This document shows, in pieces, positions 32,897-44,369 of a stretch of DNA of 64,000 nucleotides. Source of the stretch: Siphonodentalium dalli. Its lineage: Eukaryota; Mollusca; Scaphopoda; Gadilida; Siphonodentaliidae. The notes beneath the pieces are model-generated. The model did no database searches. It had not been told where the DNA came from and saw nothing but the letters and a program-made list of their open reading frames with translations. Every line of letters starts with the position of its first letter. Positions within the stretch are counted from its first letter, which is position 1. The translations under genes were made by a program, and so were the position numbers. Location: the NCBI GenBank assembly GCA_032622095.1, contig CP136064.1:42121912-42185911 (forward strand), given 5' to 3'.

Positions 32897-33916
32897 ATAC
32901 CCCCTTTTAAAAAAAAGGGGGTATACTGTTTTGCACCTGTCCGTGCATGCGTTCGTTTGTGTGTGCGTTCGTCCGATGTCTGTTCATGTCACAACTTGAA
33001 CAGTAGTGCTCAGATCCCAATGAAATTAGGTATTTATGTTCATTACTATGAGGACATTAATTGAGGGTTCCATCATTTCTTTCGGATTCTCCATTCTAGA
33101 GTTATTCGTCTTTGTTTATCTGGAAATGTTGGCTTTTTGGTCCGTCTGGTGTCTGTTCATGTCGTAACTTCAAAAGTTGTGCTGGGATCTCAATGAAATT
33201 TGGTACGGATGTTCACTACTATGATGACATTCAATGGAGGGTTCCATTGTTCTTTTCCATTCTAGAGTTATTCATCTTTGTTTATCTGGAAATGTTGGAT
33301 TTTTGGTCCGCCTGGTGTCTGTTCATGTCGTAACAGTAGTGCTCGGATCTCAATGAAATTTTGTATGGATGTTCACTACAATGGGGGCATTCAATAGACG
33401 GTTACATCGTTTTGTTCCGATTTTCCATTCTAGAGTTATTCATCTTTGTTTATCTGGAAATGTTGTCTTTTTGGTCTGTCTGGTGTCTGTTCATGTCGTA
33501 ACTTCAACTGTTGTGCTGGGATCTCAATGAAATTTGGTATGGCTGTTCACTACTATGAGGACATTAAAAAGAGGGTTCCATTGTTTTGTTTGGATTTTCC
33601 ATTCTAGAGTTATACATCTTTGATTATCTGGAAATGTTGGCTGTTTGGTCCTTCTGATGTCTGTTCAGGTCATAACTTGAACAGTAATGCTCGGATCTCA
33701 ATGAAATTTTGTATGGATGTTCACCACTATGAGGACATTTAATGGAACATTCAACTGTTTTGTTTTGTTTTTCTATAGTTATTCATCTTTGTTTATATGA
33801 AAATGCTGATTTTTGGGTCCATCTGTCTTGAGTATAGCAGTCATAAGTTACAGATATGCCCACACTAGGCGGTATGCCACAAGGGGGTATGCACCGACGA
33901 CAGTCCATCTCTTGTT
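32897..33916 (+). mobile_element. Repeat-unit element, family A, full length
   Basis: Opening hairpin ATACCCCCTTTT / AAAAGGGGGTAT, a CGTTCGTTTGTG..CGTCCG tract and five or six units of about 165 bp. It closes with CAAGGGGGTATGCACC and CATCTCTTGT. The closing GGGGGTAT is the inverse of the opening ATACCCCC. Confidence 0.85.
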
Positions 33917-34076
33917 ATGTATAAGTTTGGTGGCAATAGTTAACTAACAAATTCATATAAAATATAATGAAACGCATATCTCTCACCCAAACGACACCAA
34001 TTTGCCGTCTTACAATCACACGATTAGTTTCCTCGTATCATGGAGATGAATATCTATCAATTAGTCAGAAATAGTT

Positions 34077-34715
34077 TTAGCTCACCTGAGACGAAGTCTC
34101 TGGTGGAGCTTTAGTCATCACTCCTCGTCCGCCGTCCGTCCATCCATCAACAATTTTTAAAACATCTACTCCTCCCGAACCATGAGACCAATCGGGTTCA
34201 TATTTGGTGTGAATGTGACTCACAATCAGATTTGTTCAAAAGAGGTCACCGGGTTAAACAGTTTCAATAATAGGGCCATTACTCAATCCTTCCATAGTAA
34301 TTCTTAAAACGACATCTTCTCTGAAGTCATCGGCCGAATGGGTTCATATTTGGTATGAAGGGTCCTTGGGTGACTGGGGTTCAGATTTGTTCAAATGAGG
34401 TCACTGGGTCAAATGTGGGTGAGGCTATGGACATACATCTGAAGAAATAAATATTTTTTTTAGATTTAACTTATTGCTCAATTTAACCCCCAAAAAAATT
34501 AAATATATATATTTTTTAATAAATATAATTTTTTTTTATTAAATAAAATATGTTATGTTTAAATAAAATTAAAAAAAAATCATTAAAATTTTGAAGAACT
34601 TATGACATTACATCTTCGTGAGGGGGAGGGGAGGTACCTCTAGTCACTCCACTAAATTTGGTTGAAATCAGGGGTTTGGGAGAAAGCACGAACAGACAGA
34701 TGTACAGAAATGTTC
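34077..34715 (+). mobile_element. Repeat-unit element, family C, copy 1
   Basis: Opens with TTTTAGCTCACCTGAGACGA / AGTCTCTGGTGGAGCT, a CCGTCCGTCC tract and two units (TTCATATTTGGTGTGAATGT; TCAGATTTGTTCAAAAGAGG). The tail has CAAATTTGGTTGAAATC and ACAGACAGATG. Confidence 0.75.
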
Positions 34716-34964
34716 AGTAAGTTACTTTAATATCCTTGTATTCCCACTACAGCAAGCCATCCATGTACTCTGATGGACACATGTTTATAAAACAGTGCCA
34801 GATGGATAGATAAAAACTGCTATGGCCATAGTAGTCTCCATCCCCAGAGAGTATATTCATGTCATTCATAATTTAAATGAGATTAATAGTGTTGTCAATG
34901 AAGCACCCTCATTGTTTACATTAACACTCAGTGGTCATTAAAATCAGATTAAATTCATTTTCTC

Positions 34965-35399
34965 CAAGCTTGAATTAAGTGTGTCTGGCATTTGTAGAAT
35001 GAGGTTCACAGAGGGTGAATTTAATTATGCTACCCCACACGACAGGCTATCATCACCAAATACACCCTCTGATGACCTCATTCTGCTTAGGCCTCATCTT
35101 CTGGGAAGTATCTAGAGTCTCAAATTGACATTTTTAGCTGCTTTTTGTCCTTCTGTTCAGATTCTATATCCCCTAATTTACAGGAGATAAAATGCATAAT
35201 TGAGGTGCCCAATGGGTGCGCATACGTCACCCAACTTCAGCTGGAGAATTACTATCTGTCCCTATGTCTCCCATAGCAGTTGAGGATTAAGTAAAATTAG
35301 GTTCCCAGATTGTGAATTTGGTGATGCTATCCCACCTTACAGAATAGCATCACTACTTTCACCCTTTGGGGACCTCAAGACACACTAAATTCAGGCTTG
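34965..35399. mobile_element. Double-hairpin fold-back element
   Basis: CAAGCTTGAATTAAGTGTGT at the left and ACACTAAATTCAGGCTTG at the right. Two GAGGGTGAATTT...AAATACACCCTC hairpins flank the conserved spacer with TCTATATCCCCTAATTTACA. Confidence 0.8.
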
Positions 35400-35469
35400 G
35401 CTGTTCCAATATTATTTTCTTAACAACCACTTATCAATGTGAACTCATTATACCTGATTATGGACAAAC

Positions 35470-35990
35470 AATGGAGGTATATTGCTGTTGGATTGAAACT
35501 GTCGGTCTGTCAGAGTGTCCTTCCATTGGATCCATCCATTGGTCTGTCCATCCATCCATCAACAATTGTTTTCTTCTCGAGATCCATATGAAATCCCTAC
35601 CTGTAGGCGACTCACATTCAGATTTGTTCAAATAAGTTCATCGGGTCAAATAGGAGGGATGCCAGGGCCATAACTTTCTCCCTCCATTGTAATTCTAACA
35701 ACTATTACTTCTCAAGAACCATCAAGTCTATTTAGCTTATATTTGGTATGCAGGGTCCTTGGGCGGCATGTTCAGATCTGTTCCAATGGGGTCATTTGTT
35801 GGGAAATCGATTAACTTCAACTCTTAAAAGTGACTGTTTAAAATTACTAGATGAATAGATCTCATAGATGGGGATTCATGTTTGTTCTAATAGGGGCAGA
35901 GGTAAGAGATTTAGCTCCCCCACCCACACTACCTGCATCTATTGTTGTATGCTACTGGTATAATAATATATAGATTCCTCTTGAAAATTT
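35470..35990 (+). repeat. Family C units, 5' end replaced
   Basis: CCATCCATTGGTCTGTCCAT, TCAGATTTGTTCAAATAAGT and TATTTGGTATGCAGGGTCCT are C-family unit segments. ORF 35366-35635 crosses from the fold-back element into these units and is not a gene. Confidence 0.6.
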
Positions 35991-36519
35991 CATTTCTGAT
36001 ACAACATTAGTTGTAGATTAGATTTTCACACCAAAAATAAGTTAGAATAGTTCTCATAATTTGATTTTATTTTCCAACCAGTATGTTTTTAAACCAACAG
36101 TCCATATTTGCCTACTTCGTGTTAAACTATTGTACCAAAATGGGGCACAAATTTTTACTTTATATGTGATGTCAGGTTGGAAATTCCCAAAAGTTTGAGA
36201 GCTTGAAGCACCCATTCCAGTTATAAAATTTCAACATAAGAGGGATGTGCAAAAGGATTGTTTTGAACTTAGGACTATGGTATGGTTAAGACTATCTTGT
36301 TTAAAACGGGTTGGAGATTTGACAGTAGTGTGCACTTAGAAATTTCAAGGTGAAGAGCCCGGCTCATCAGCAAATCCCTATCTATGTCCCTGTTTAGAAC
36401 TACTTGTCTTAAGTTATTTTGACAGTACTGACTGTTAGTCTTCAAAGTCCCTTTCTTCTCAGTCTTTACAGTAGGTGAGCGTCTCCACAGTCATTGACTG
36501 TCTTGTTTTGTATCAAGAT

Positions 36520-37700
36520 TTTGTGCCCCACTCCCCTCTGTGCACCCCTGAGTTGAACGGCGCCATATCTTGGAGATGATTATGTATAAGTTTGGTGGAA
36601 ATCACCGACAAAAACATTTCATCAATTTTGCTTCCCCCTCCCATTTTCTGTCCCAGCGTCACTTTAGAACAGTTTAACACCATTATCTTCCTCGTAAAAA
36701 TCCCCCCCCTGTGAAGTAATATAGAACACAGACAGACAAATTTAGTGCCCCCCCCCCCCCCCATTTCTCAATAAAACGGCACCAAAAATATTGTTCTCAA
36801 TTGTGTCGCTCTCCCCCCTCCATGGACCCGGCCCTGACTCGAAATTTTGACTTTTGACATCAGAGATTATTATTTATAAGTTTGGTGCTAATCGACCGAC
36901 AACAAATTCTTATCAAATTTAGAGACCCCCCCCCCCCCCCTAATTTCTCACCCAAACGGCACCAATTTGGCATCTGTATATCACACGATTAGATTCCTCG
37001 TATCATGTAGAACATGTGAATTAATTTGGTGGAAATCGGCGCTGAACATATTGCTATCAAATTAATGTGATGCCCCTTCTCCCCTTCGGTGCACACCTGA
37101 CTCGAATGACGCCACTTTTGACAGCTTTATGCCTGTAAGGACTCTTGGTACCATGGAGATGATTATGTATAAGTTTGGTGGTAATTGGCAACTAAACAAT
37201 TCTTATCAAATGTAGTGCATCACCCCCCCCCCCCCCCCCCCCACACAATCTCTCACCCAAACGGCACCAATTCGGCATCTTTAAATCACACGATTAGATT
37301 CCTTGTATCATGGGGAAGAATATATACAATTGGGTGGAAATCGGCGCTAATACTTGTATTAATTTTGATGCCCCTCTCCCCTTCCGTGCATCCTGAATCG
37401 AACGGTGCTATACTTTTGACATATTTAATCCACATTCACCACAATATTCCTCATCACTGAGATCATTATTAAAATCGGCGACAAACTATTGTTCTGCCCC
37501 TCCATTTGCCTGCATGCCCGACAACAGCGTCACTTTAGAAAATTCAAACCCGCACCATTAGCTTCATCGGAAAAAGTTACCCCTGTTAGACAACTTTAGT
37601 GCCATCTACATCGTCCCCCCCGTAAATTTATATTGAACACAAACAGACAGACAGTCGCAAATATAGATATAGGTATATATATGTGGGTATTTTACCTGGG
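36520..37700 (+). repeat. Repeat-unit element, family G, with poly-C tracts
   Basis: About seven units near 170 bp: GGAGATGATTATGTATAAGT, TTTGGTGGAAATCGGCG, CTTATCAAATTTAG, a run of 10-19 C, and CACCCAAACGGCACCAATT. It ends in ACACAAACAGACAGACAGTC. The C runs sit at the same place in several units. ORFs here are repeat. Confidence 0.75.
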
Positions 37701-37799
37701 ATGTCTGGGATGTCACTGTTATCTCGCGATGTCCAGTTCGACTGGGGGTAATTTAATGGACTCTTGTTTAAAGCAGAAAAATATAGGTGCCAACTCTTT

Positions 37800-38060
37800 G
37801 GGTTAACTTACGATCTGTAGCCCGTGCCAAAGGATTTAATCATGCAAAGAGTAAAATCCAATATGGCTGCTATGTTTTTTTGGCTGATTGACCCCAAAAT
37901 GACTCGTTCTCATCTACATGTCAATATTGACATCCATGACAAATTTCATGATGATCAGACAAACGTTACGGCCTGTAGCCCGGGCTAATGGATTGAATTT
38001 TGAAATCCAAGATGGTTTTCTGCCGAAAGATCCCAAAATGACAGACATGAATCTGAACTT
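37800..38060 (-). mobile_element. Family B units on the minus strand
   Basis: ATCTACATGTCAATATTGAC, ATGACAAATTTCATGATGAT and GGCCTGTAGCCCGGGCTAAT are reverse complements of B-family unit segments. Ends not seen. Confidence 0.75.
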
Positions 38061-38421
38061 TTTCCTAAATATCTGCTTCCAATTTCTAATGCCATTCTGA
38101 GAGAGGCTTCAGCCAAATGCAATTGTTGCTGGGAAAACAGAAGGGATCAACAACATATTAGACTCTTGATAAACTAATCAGAATACGATTGTTTCCACCC
38201 CCTTGGACAACTCATCCATCGATGAAATGAAATTATTGATATATTTGATAAGGACTTCAACAGACATAAAGTTTTACTAGAGTAAAACGTCACTTGTGCC
38301 AAGTTACTAAGATGCTAGTAACAACATACAGAGATGTACAATGTACAGGCAGCTTTGTGTAACTTAATACATGTATGTCTGTTTTTGTTGAGGAGACTTT
38401 GAACTTTTTGAATTTTATTAA

Positions 38422-38892
38422 AGGTACTCAACCCGATAAAAACTCCTCTCAATTACTATTTCAATGGCTTCGGGGTCAAAAATATTTGATTCGAGTCGAG
38501 GAAGTCACCCATCAAAGCTCAGATTTGTTAGATATCGATTTTAGAAATCTATTATTTTTCATTATCGGGAATACTATCTGGCCCAGAACTCAGTCAAAAT
38601 TGCGTTAAAATTACCACGTGATTTTAGAGTTATCCATCCTTGTCTGTTTGAATAGATTTTGAGTACACATCCAGAGCAGATTACGGCAGTTATTAGTACT
38701 TATCTCGAGAATAATAACAGATTTCAAAAATCAATATCTAATAACTCTGAGCTTTGTTTGATGGGTTCCTCGACTCGAATCAAATATTTGTTACACCCAA
38801 AGCCAAAGCAATAGTAATATAGGACCCCTCTGATCGGATTGTTGTTGTTGGAATCTGTTGAGATGGGGACCCTCTTTACGGGTTGAGTACCT
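38422..38892. mobile_element. TTAA-flanked inverted-repeat element, copy 2
   Basis: Same family as 31994-32475, flanked by TTAA at 38418-38421 and 38893-38896. Arms and ends are well conserved between the copies; the middles differ by small indels. The ORFs at 38375 and 38724 are arm sequence. Confidence 0.85.
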
Positions 38893-39375
38893 TTAAATGT
38901 TTTCACCTATATATGCTTCTTTATATGCACATATCGCTTCCTTTGGACCACAACAAATCAATGTTCTACCTTTTTCCAGGTTTACATAAAGTTACAGATT
39001 TATTTAATAGGCAATAATCATGATCAATAATTTATGTTGGTTCTTGGTGAGGTTTACCACCAAAAATCAGCATAATCTAAAAATTTACTTTATTTATGTC
39101 AATTAACCCAATTTTTCCAAGTGGTCACAAAATGTGCGATTGTGACCTACAAAACTTGAAATATAAGAGGAACCTAACTTGCTGATAGTCTTTGTGTGGT
39201 ATTCCATCTGTATCACAGTGAACACCAGGACCATAACCTAATGTCGCACCATATAGACATATATAGACATATATACCCAGCGCATTTTACGCAATTCCTG
39301 CTGATGCTGAAATCCTGTCACCGGAATCATACACCGTTCGGAAGAACATGCAAATAAAAAAAATACAGTCGTATT

Positions 39376-39712
39376 GCTGAGAGGGTCACTCTCACCAAAA
39401 AAAGTGCTGAAGGGTAGGCCTACACAGCTAGGGTTTGAACATGTGCTGAAGGGTACACAGGGTTTGTGATCGGCACGAACACCATTACTTAAATTGTGTT
39501 TATGAAAGTCTGGCGCCAATTTGCAGTTTGTTTTCAGTACATTTTGATATTCATTGGAACTTAAACAAATATTCTCTAACAGAAATCATACGAAGACTGA
39601 ATTCATTTGTCCTTTAGATTGACATTTCAAACCCGTGTACCCTTCAGCACATTTTGAAAATCCTGTGTACCCTTCAGCACTTTTTTTTTTGGGTGAGAGT
39701 GACCGCTTCAGC
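39376..39712. mobile_element. 337-bp MITE with GGTCACTCTCACC ends
   Basis: About 18 of 21 terminal bases are inverted copies (GCTGAGAGGGTCACTCTCAC / GTGAGAGTGACCGCTTCAGC), flanked by CGTATT on both sides (39370-39375, 39713-39718). Inner arms carry GTGCTGAAGGGTA in inverted orientation, twice per side. The superfamily is uncertain. Confidence 0.75.
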
Positions 39713-40138
39713 CGTATTATATTATATTTTCGGTCTATTCGTGATAGCATTTCCTCGAAATGGACAACAACACTGATAGGCCTATATGTGGGACACTAAT
39801 CAATAGGCCATGCACGTTTGCACTGATATATAGAGTCGATATAGATCCATGCAGAATCTGATATATAGTTTCTTGTTGTATAGGCCTACCGATTTACCAT
39901 TGTCTGTTCAAAATATGTATTGGCCAAGTGCTATACTAGAAGACTATAATTTTCTTTGGCGATCAAAAGACAATATCTCGTGTGGTGTAATTATCTATAG
40001 CCATCAATGCGTGCGCATCAATCACGAAGGCAATTAATAGAAAATCGATGGGTTAATGAACGCGCACTCTATTTTTAGCTCAGGAGATTCCGACACATAA
40101 CACGGAACAGGTGCTTTCTCATTTTGTCAGTGACGACA

Positions 40139-40297
40139 ATGGCGTCGAGGAGGAAAGTCGGCGTGAAAACTTCCGGCGCCGATAACTTGGTAGATATTAT
40201 AACTAAACAAGGGGATTCTTCAGAAAGTGACGAAGAACCAGAACTAGCAAAAGCATTCATTCGACGCCTTTCGACAAAAAAAGAGATAAAAACCCAA
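40139..40297 (+). CDS. Probable first coding exon of an unidentified gene
   Basis: Starts ATG in good context (GACAATGG) and ends at a strong donor (CCCAA|GTAAGTGC) in phase 0. It encodes 53 residues: MASRRKVGVKTSGADNLVDI, then ITKQGDSSESDEEPELAKAF and IRRLSTKKEIKTQ. The peptide is charged and low in hydrophobics: a basic start, an acidic SSESDEEPE patch and an RRLS motif fitting a protein kinase A site. There is no signal peptide or membrane segment. The sequence is locally CpG-richer than its surroundings, as expected near a promoter. I do not recognise the family. Downstream exons were not identified; the gene would run rightward into repeats or beyond the window. Confidence 0.6.
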
Positions 40298-40697
40298 GTA
40301 AGTGCATGCCAAACTCGCACGTTGACTGCGCTGTTATTGCCTATATTCGTGACACGCCCATTCAATTTATTGTTTGCCCATTATTATAATTGATGATTTT
40401 CTTGACTCTGGGACCTTCAAGTTCAATGACATTTATAAAGGATCTTACCAATATATTTTTTAATTTTCCTTCAGTTTTTACTATTAAACTTGTATACTGA
40501 TTTTTAGGGCAGACTCTTGACTGGTAAATGTGCATGGCTCATGCCATGGCATTAGTCTTACTCTTAGACCATTTTCTGATTTTGGGAGTGGGGTGGCACG
40601 CATTGCTGCTGGGCCTGATTGGTGATATAGGGACGCGTTTTTTTGTCATGTTAGTGTACAAGAGACTAATTCAAAATTCACGGAATCGAATACATAT

Positions 40698-41022
40698 TGT
40701 AATAACTCTATTTTAGTATTTAATAACAAGAGACAAGGAGAAGAATATAAATTTGCCCGATTTACCATGTTATCATTGCTCGGTGTAGCGGTCACGGTGT
40801 AAATATAGAAGGCCCGATGACTTCTCTGCTTGAGAGGTCTAGATCTCTTGGTCACAGTCGTTAGACACTTTATCTGATCACCGAAGTTAAACAAAAAGTA
40901 CTTGTATGGGTGACCGGCTTGGGATTCCGGGTGCTGGCAACTTTCAGTGTGACTCCCGCACTTCTCTTTCTCGTTCTGTTACACTCGGAATACTACAAAA
41001 TTTAATCTATTTATCCAAGCAA
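40698..41022 (+). mobile_element. Candidate 5S-carrying LTR (Cassandra-like)
   Basis: A TGT start at 40698 and a CA end at 41020-41021, just before the primer-binding-site-like sequence, would give an LTR of about 325 bp containing the 5S-like segment in sense orientation. This is the layout of plant Cassandra elements. No second LTR was found in the window, so it would be a solo or truncated copy; the boundaries are guesses. Confidence 0.3.
40870..40938 (+). pseudogene. 5S rRNA-like segment (3' two-thirds, internal deletion)
   Basis: TCTGATCACCGAAGTTAAAC matches the 5S region that begins TCTGATCTCGGAAGCTAAGC. It skips about 16 nt, then continues AGTACTTGTATGGGTGACCG and GCTTGGGATTCCGGGTGCTG. 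It therefore keeps the box A and box C regions of the internal pol III promoter. It lacks the first third and cannot be a functional 5S gene. Confidence 0.7.
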
Positions 41023-41035
41023 TGGTATCAGAGTC
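41023..41035 (+). other. Primer-binding-site-like sequence
   Basis: TGGTATCAGAGTC is identical over 11 bases to the initiator-Met tRNA primer-binding site of plant copia and Cassandra elements (TGGTATCAGAGCC). Typical vertebrate initiator tRNA would give TGGTAGCAGAG, one base different. It lies 85 bp after the 5S-like segment on the same strand. Confidence 0.45.
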
Positions 41036-41867
41036 AGCACGGATGGATCGGTCAAGGATTCCTCATTCAAATGGCACCACCAATGCCACTAATCTCTATT
41101 CCTATCCTTCTATGGCATTTAATTTATTTTTTAACACTGAATATAATTCTTCGAAGGCGTCATTTCTCAGAGTTAATCTGACTCAAGTAAGACACACGAT
41201 TTTACATAAATTCGACCCCCTAGAGTCCTTTCAAATAAAAAACAATCAATAAAACATGATACAGTATCATTTAATGTTGAATATCAATGTACCGGCTGAT
41301 AATTTATCCACTCATACAAAATAAAAAATCGGCAAATTATCTCCCTTCCCTCCCCCTGCCCTGATTGACTCCCACCCCCCATCTAAATTTATTTCACCTC
41401 AACATATGATGGCCAGTTAACATGTTGGCTGCCACCACAAGTTAACCCATAGTAAAAGGCAGTTTTGTCTATACCACATAAATAACAACAGAAACCACAA
41501 GCAATGTAGGTTTTCACTTCAATACATACTCGACAATCACGTTGATCGATTGAATATGTATAATTAGAATGGTTTCCCGCATCAGGATCCTGAGGTGAGG
41601 GTGCAGTTTGAAATCTTGCTAGGACACTCAAATTCACAAGGACATGCAAATAGACCTTTCCCGGACAATATCTAAGGGGCGTTTGTTGCATAAATCAGTT
41701 AGTTCCAGATTTTTCCAGTCTCATTAGAAGATAAATAGATTGGCTTCAAGCCTTATACTGATGATACACCCCATTGTTTGAGAGATGGGTGCAAGCTACT
41801 GCAAGGTTTGCCAAATATCTACGTTTGGCTATGTAATATATAATAGAAGAACACTTATGTTGAGGTT

Positions 41868-42120
41868 AGTTAGGCTGAAGGGTACACAGGTTTTGAAATC
41901 CTGTTTTAAATGACGTTTAGTATTCGTATCTGCCATGATTTCTGTTAGAGAATGATTGTTTGCGTTCCAATGAACATTAAAATGAACAGAAAACAAACTG
42001 CTAATGGGCATCAGACTTTCAGAAATACAGTTTTAGAAACGGTGTTAGTGCCGATCACAAACCCTGTGTACCCTTCAGGCTTCAGCGCATTTTCCAAACC
42101 CTGTGTACCCTTCAGCACCT
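41868..42120. mobile_element. Relative of the GTGCTGAAGGGTA element
   Basis: GGCTGAAGGGTACACAGG near the left is inverted twice at the right (CCCTGTGTACCCTTCAGC). Middle segments (AACAAACTG / ATTCTCTAACAGAAAT-like) match the 39376-39712 MITE in reverse orientation. The outer ends are missing. Confidence 0.55.
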
Positions 42121-42960
42121 TTTTAGCTCACCTGAGACGAGGTCTCTGGTGGAGCTATAGTCATCACTCCTCGTCCGTCTGTCCGTCCGTCCGTCTGTCC
42201 GTCCGTCAACTTTTTAAAAAACATCTTCTCCTCTGAAACCATCATACCAAATTGGTTCATATTTGGTGTGGATGTTCCCTAGGTGACTCTCATTCAGATT
42301 TGTTCAAATGAGGTCACTGGGTCAAATAGTTGCCAAACCAGGGTCATAACTCTATTCCTCCACAGTAATTCTTACAACAACTTCTTGTCCATAACCATTG
42401 TGCCGATTTAGCTAATATTTGGTATGGAGGGTCCTTGGGTGACTGGTGTTCAGATTTGTTCAAATGAGGTCACCCGGTCAATTAGTTGAGAAACCAGGGC
42501 CATAACTCATAGTAATTCTTACAATGACTTCATCTACAAAAATATTGGGCCGATTTAGCTTATATTTGGTTCTGAGGGACCTTGGGTGACTGGGAATCAG
42601 ATTTGTTCAAATTGGATCACTGGGTCATTAGGGGCAGAGCCAGGGACATAACTCTAAAAACCAAAAAATTACATTTTTGTATTTTGATCATATTTGGTGT
42701 GGATGTTCCCTAGGTGACTGTCATTCAGATTTGTTCAAATGAGGTCACTGTGTCAAACAGTTGCGAAATCAGGGCCATAACTGTATTCCTCCTTGGTAAT
42801 TCTTATAACGACTTCTTGTCTATAACCATTGTGCCGATTTAGTTTATATTTGGTATGTGGGGTCATTGAATGACTGGGGTTCAGATTTGTTCAAATGGGG
42901 TCACTGGGTCAAATTCGGGTGCAGGCAGGGCCATAATTCCCAAAAAAATAATAAAAAATT
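42121..42960 (+). mobile_element. Repeat-unit element, family C, copy 2
   Basis: Opening hairpin TTTTTAGCTCACCTGAGACG / GTCTCTGGTGGAGCT and repeated CCGTC (tccgtctgtccgtccgtccg in full). Five units of about 150 bp follow (TTCATATTTGGTGTGGATGT; AGATTTGTTCAAATGAGGTC; AGGGCCATAACTC). It begins directly at the end of the preceding MITE. Confidence 0.85.
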
Positions 42961-43260
42961 CAGGAACTCCTTGATCAATTTAACATACAAAAAAAATTAT
43001 CACCCTCCCCCCACATGACCCAGAACCCCACCCTGCCCCCAACCAACAGCATTCCACCCTATCTCATTTCCTAACTCACAGGATCTCCCCCACCAGCATA
43101 TTAAGTCAATTGTATTAGCTACAGACAGAGAGAGTTAATATAAATACACACACAGGCATCAATTGAGATGTTTATCAGGCTGACAGGTGTGAACTTAATG
43201 CACCAGACAGCACTCATGCCAATGTGTGTTATTAAAATAAAAACAAATTATTGTTCTCTA

Positions 43261-43696
43261 ACCTGAATTTAGTGTGTCTGGCATTTGCAGAATGAGGTTC
43301 CCAGAGGGTGAATTTAGTTATGCTACCCTGCATAGCAGTCTAGCATCACCAAATACACTAGACAGGGTCCTCATTCTGCTTAAGCCTCATCTTCTGGGAA
43401 GTATATAGGCACTTAAATTGACATTTTTACTTACTTTTTCCCTTCTATTTAGTTTCTATATCCCCTAATTTGTGAATATAAAATGCATAATTGAGGTGCC
43501 CAGTGGGTGCACATCACCAACTTTAACTGGAGAACTTCAATCTAATGCTATGTCTCCCATAGCAGTTGAGGCCTACACAGAATGAGGTCCTCAGAGGGTG
43601 AATTTGGTGATGCTAGCCCGCATTGCAGGATTGTGTCATTAAATTCACCCTTATGGGACCTCATTGTGCAAATGTCAGACATTATGTTCAGGCTTG
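43261..43696. mobile_element. Double-hairpin fold-back element
   Basis: CCTGAATTTAGTGTGTCTGG at the left and CAGACATTATGTTCAGG at the right, with the two GAGGGTGAATTTAG-type hairpins and the usual spacer (TTCTATATCCCCTAATTTGT). ORF 43582-43791 is element sequence. Confidence 0.8.
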
Positions 43697-44130
43697 GCTG
43701 TTCGAATATTATGTTCTTAACCACCAGTATCCAATTGAACTCATTATACCCTGAAAAGAAAACTTGGGGGGGGGGGGGTATATTGGATTGAATTTGTCAG
43801 TATCTATGTCAGACTGTTTTCCCATCCATCCATCTGTCATTATGTCTCTATCCGTCCATCAATTGTTTTCTTCTCCAGATACATATTAAAGACCAAATGG
43901 GTTTAAATATTTAGGTGTGGATGTAAATCCTTGTTTTGAACACAGCTGTAGGAGTAACACAATACATTGGTATCACTGGGCAAATGTTTGTGCCATCATT
44001 AATTATCTTCATGTCAACAGGTCTCCCAGACATTCTTGTTGCTGATAGTGGCTTTATGAATGGAATTTTATCCCATGTTTATCTCAGATACAAATTGCCT
44101 GTTTGAAAGATAAAGTTTATTTTTACTATT

Positions 44131-44270
44131 AATATTAACCATTTCATGACCAGAGTTGTGCTGGTGAGACCCTGTGCTTGTGCATTCTCTTATATATGCT
44201 CCCATGGGAAGCCTCCCATATAAAAGAGAATGCACTGGCTTTCCAGGTCATGGTAATTTTGTTAAGGCAA
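44131..44270. mobile_element. piggyBac-like hairpin element, small copy
   Basis: Starts TTAACCATTTCATGACCAGA. It contains the hairpin TGCATTCTCTTATATATGCT / CATATAAAAGAGAATGCACT and ends with inverse CCAGGTCATGG, then TTAA near 44263. The TTAA edges and CC start agree with the better copy at 62925. Confidence 0.6.
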
Positions 44271-44369
44271 TAGGCATCCAAATAAATGATGTATGTCATA
44301 TTCTTGCAGGGATGTCGCCACTGTGTTGGGGGGGGGGTGTGATTTACAGATTTGTTCAATGAAATGTAA

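Noticed and set aside
40870-40938. A functional 5S rRNA gene
   Set aside because: The first third is missing, about 16 internal bases are deleted, and there is no T-run terminator right after it.
41022-41186. Second exon of the 40139 gene (open frame ending in a GTAAGA donor)
   Set aside because: No plausible acceptor in the correct phase, and its start overlaps the primer-binding-site-like sequence of a candidate retroelement.
41389-41691. Minus-strand 100-codon frame with many cysteines (CRVC, CGFCCYLC)
   Set aside because: Cysteine spacing matches no zinc finger I know, there is no splice context, and no homologous repeat copy in the window supports coding.
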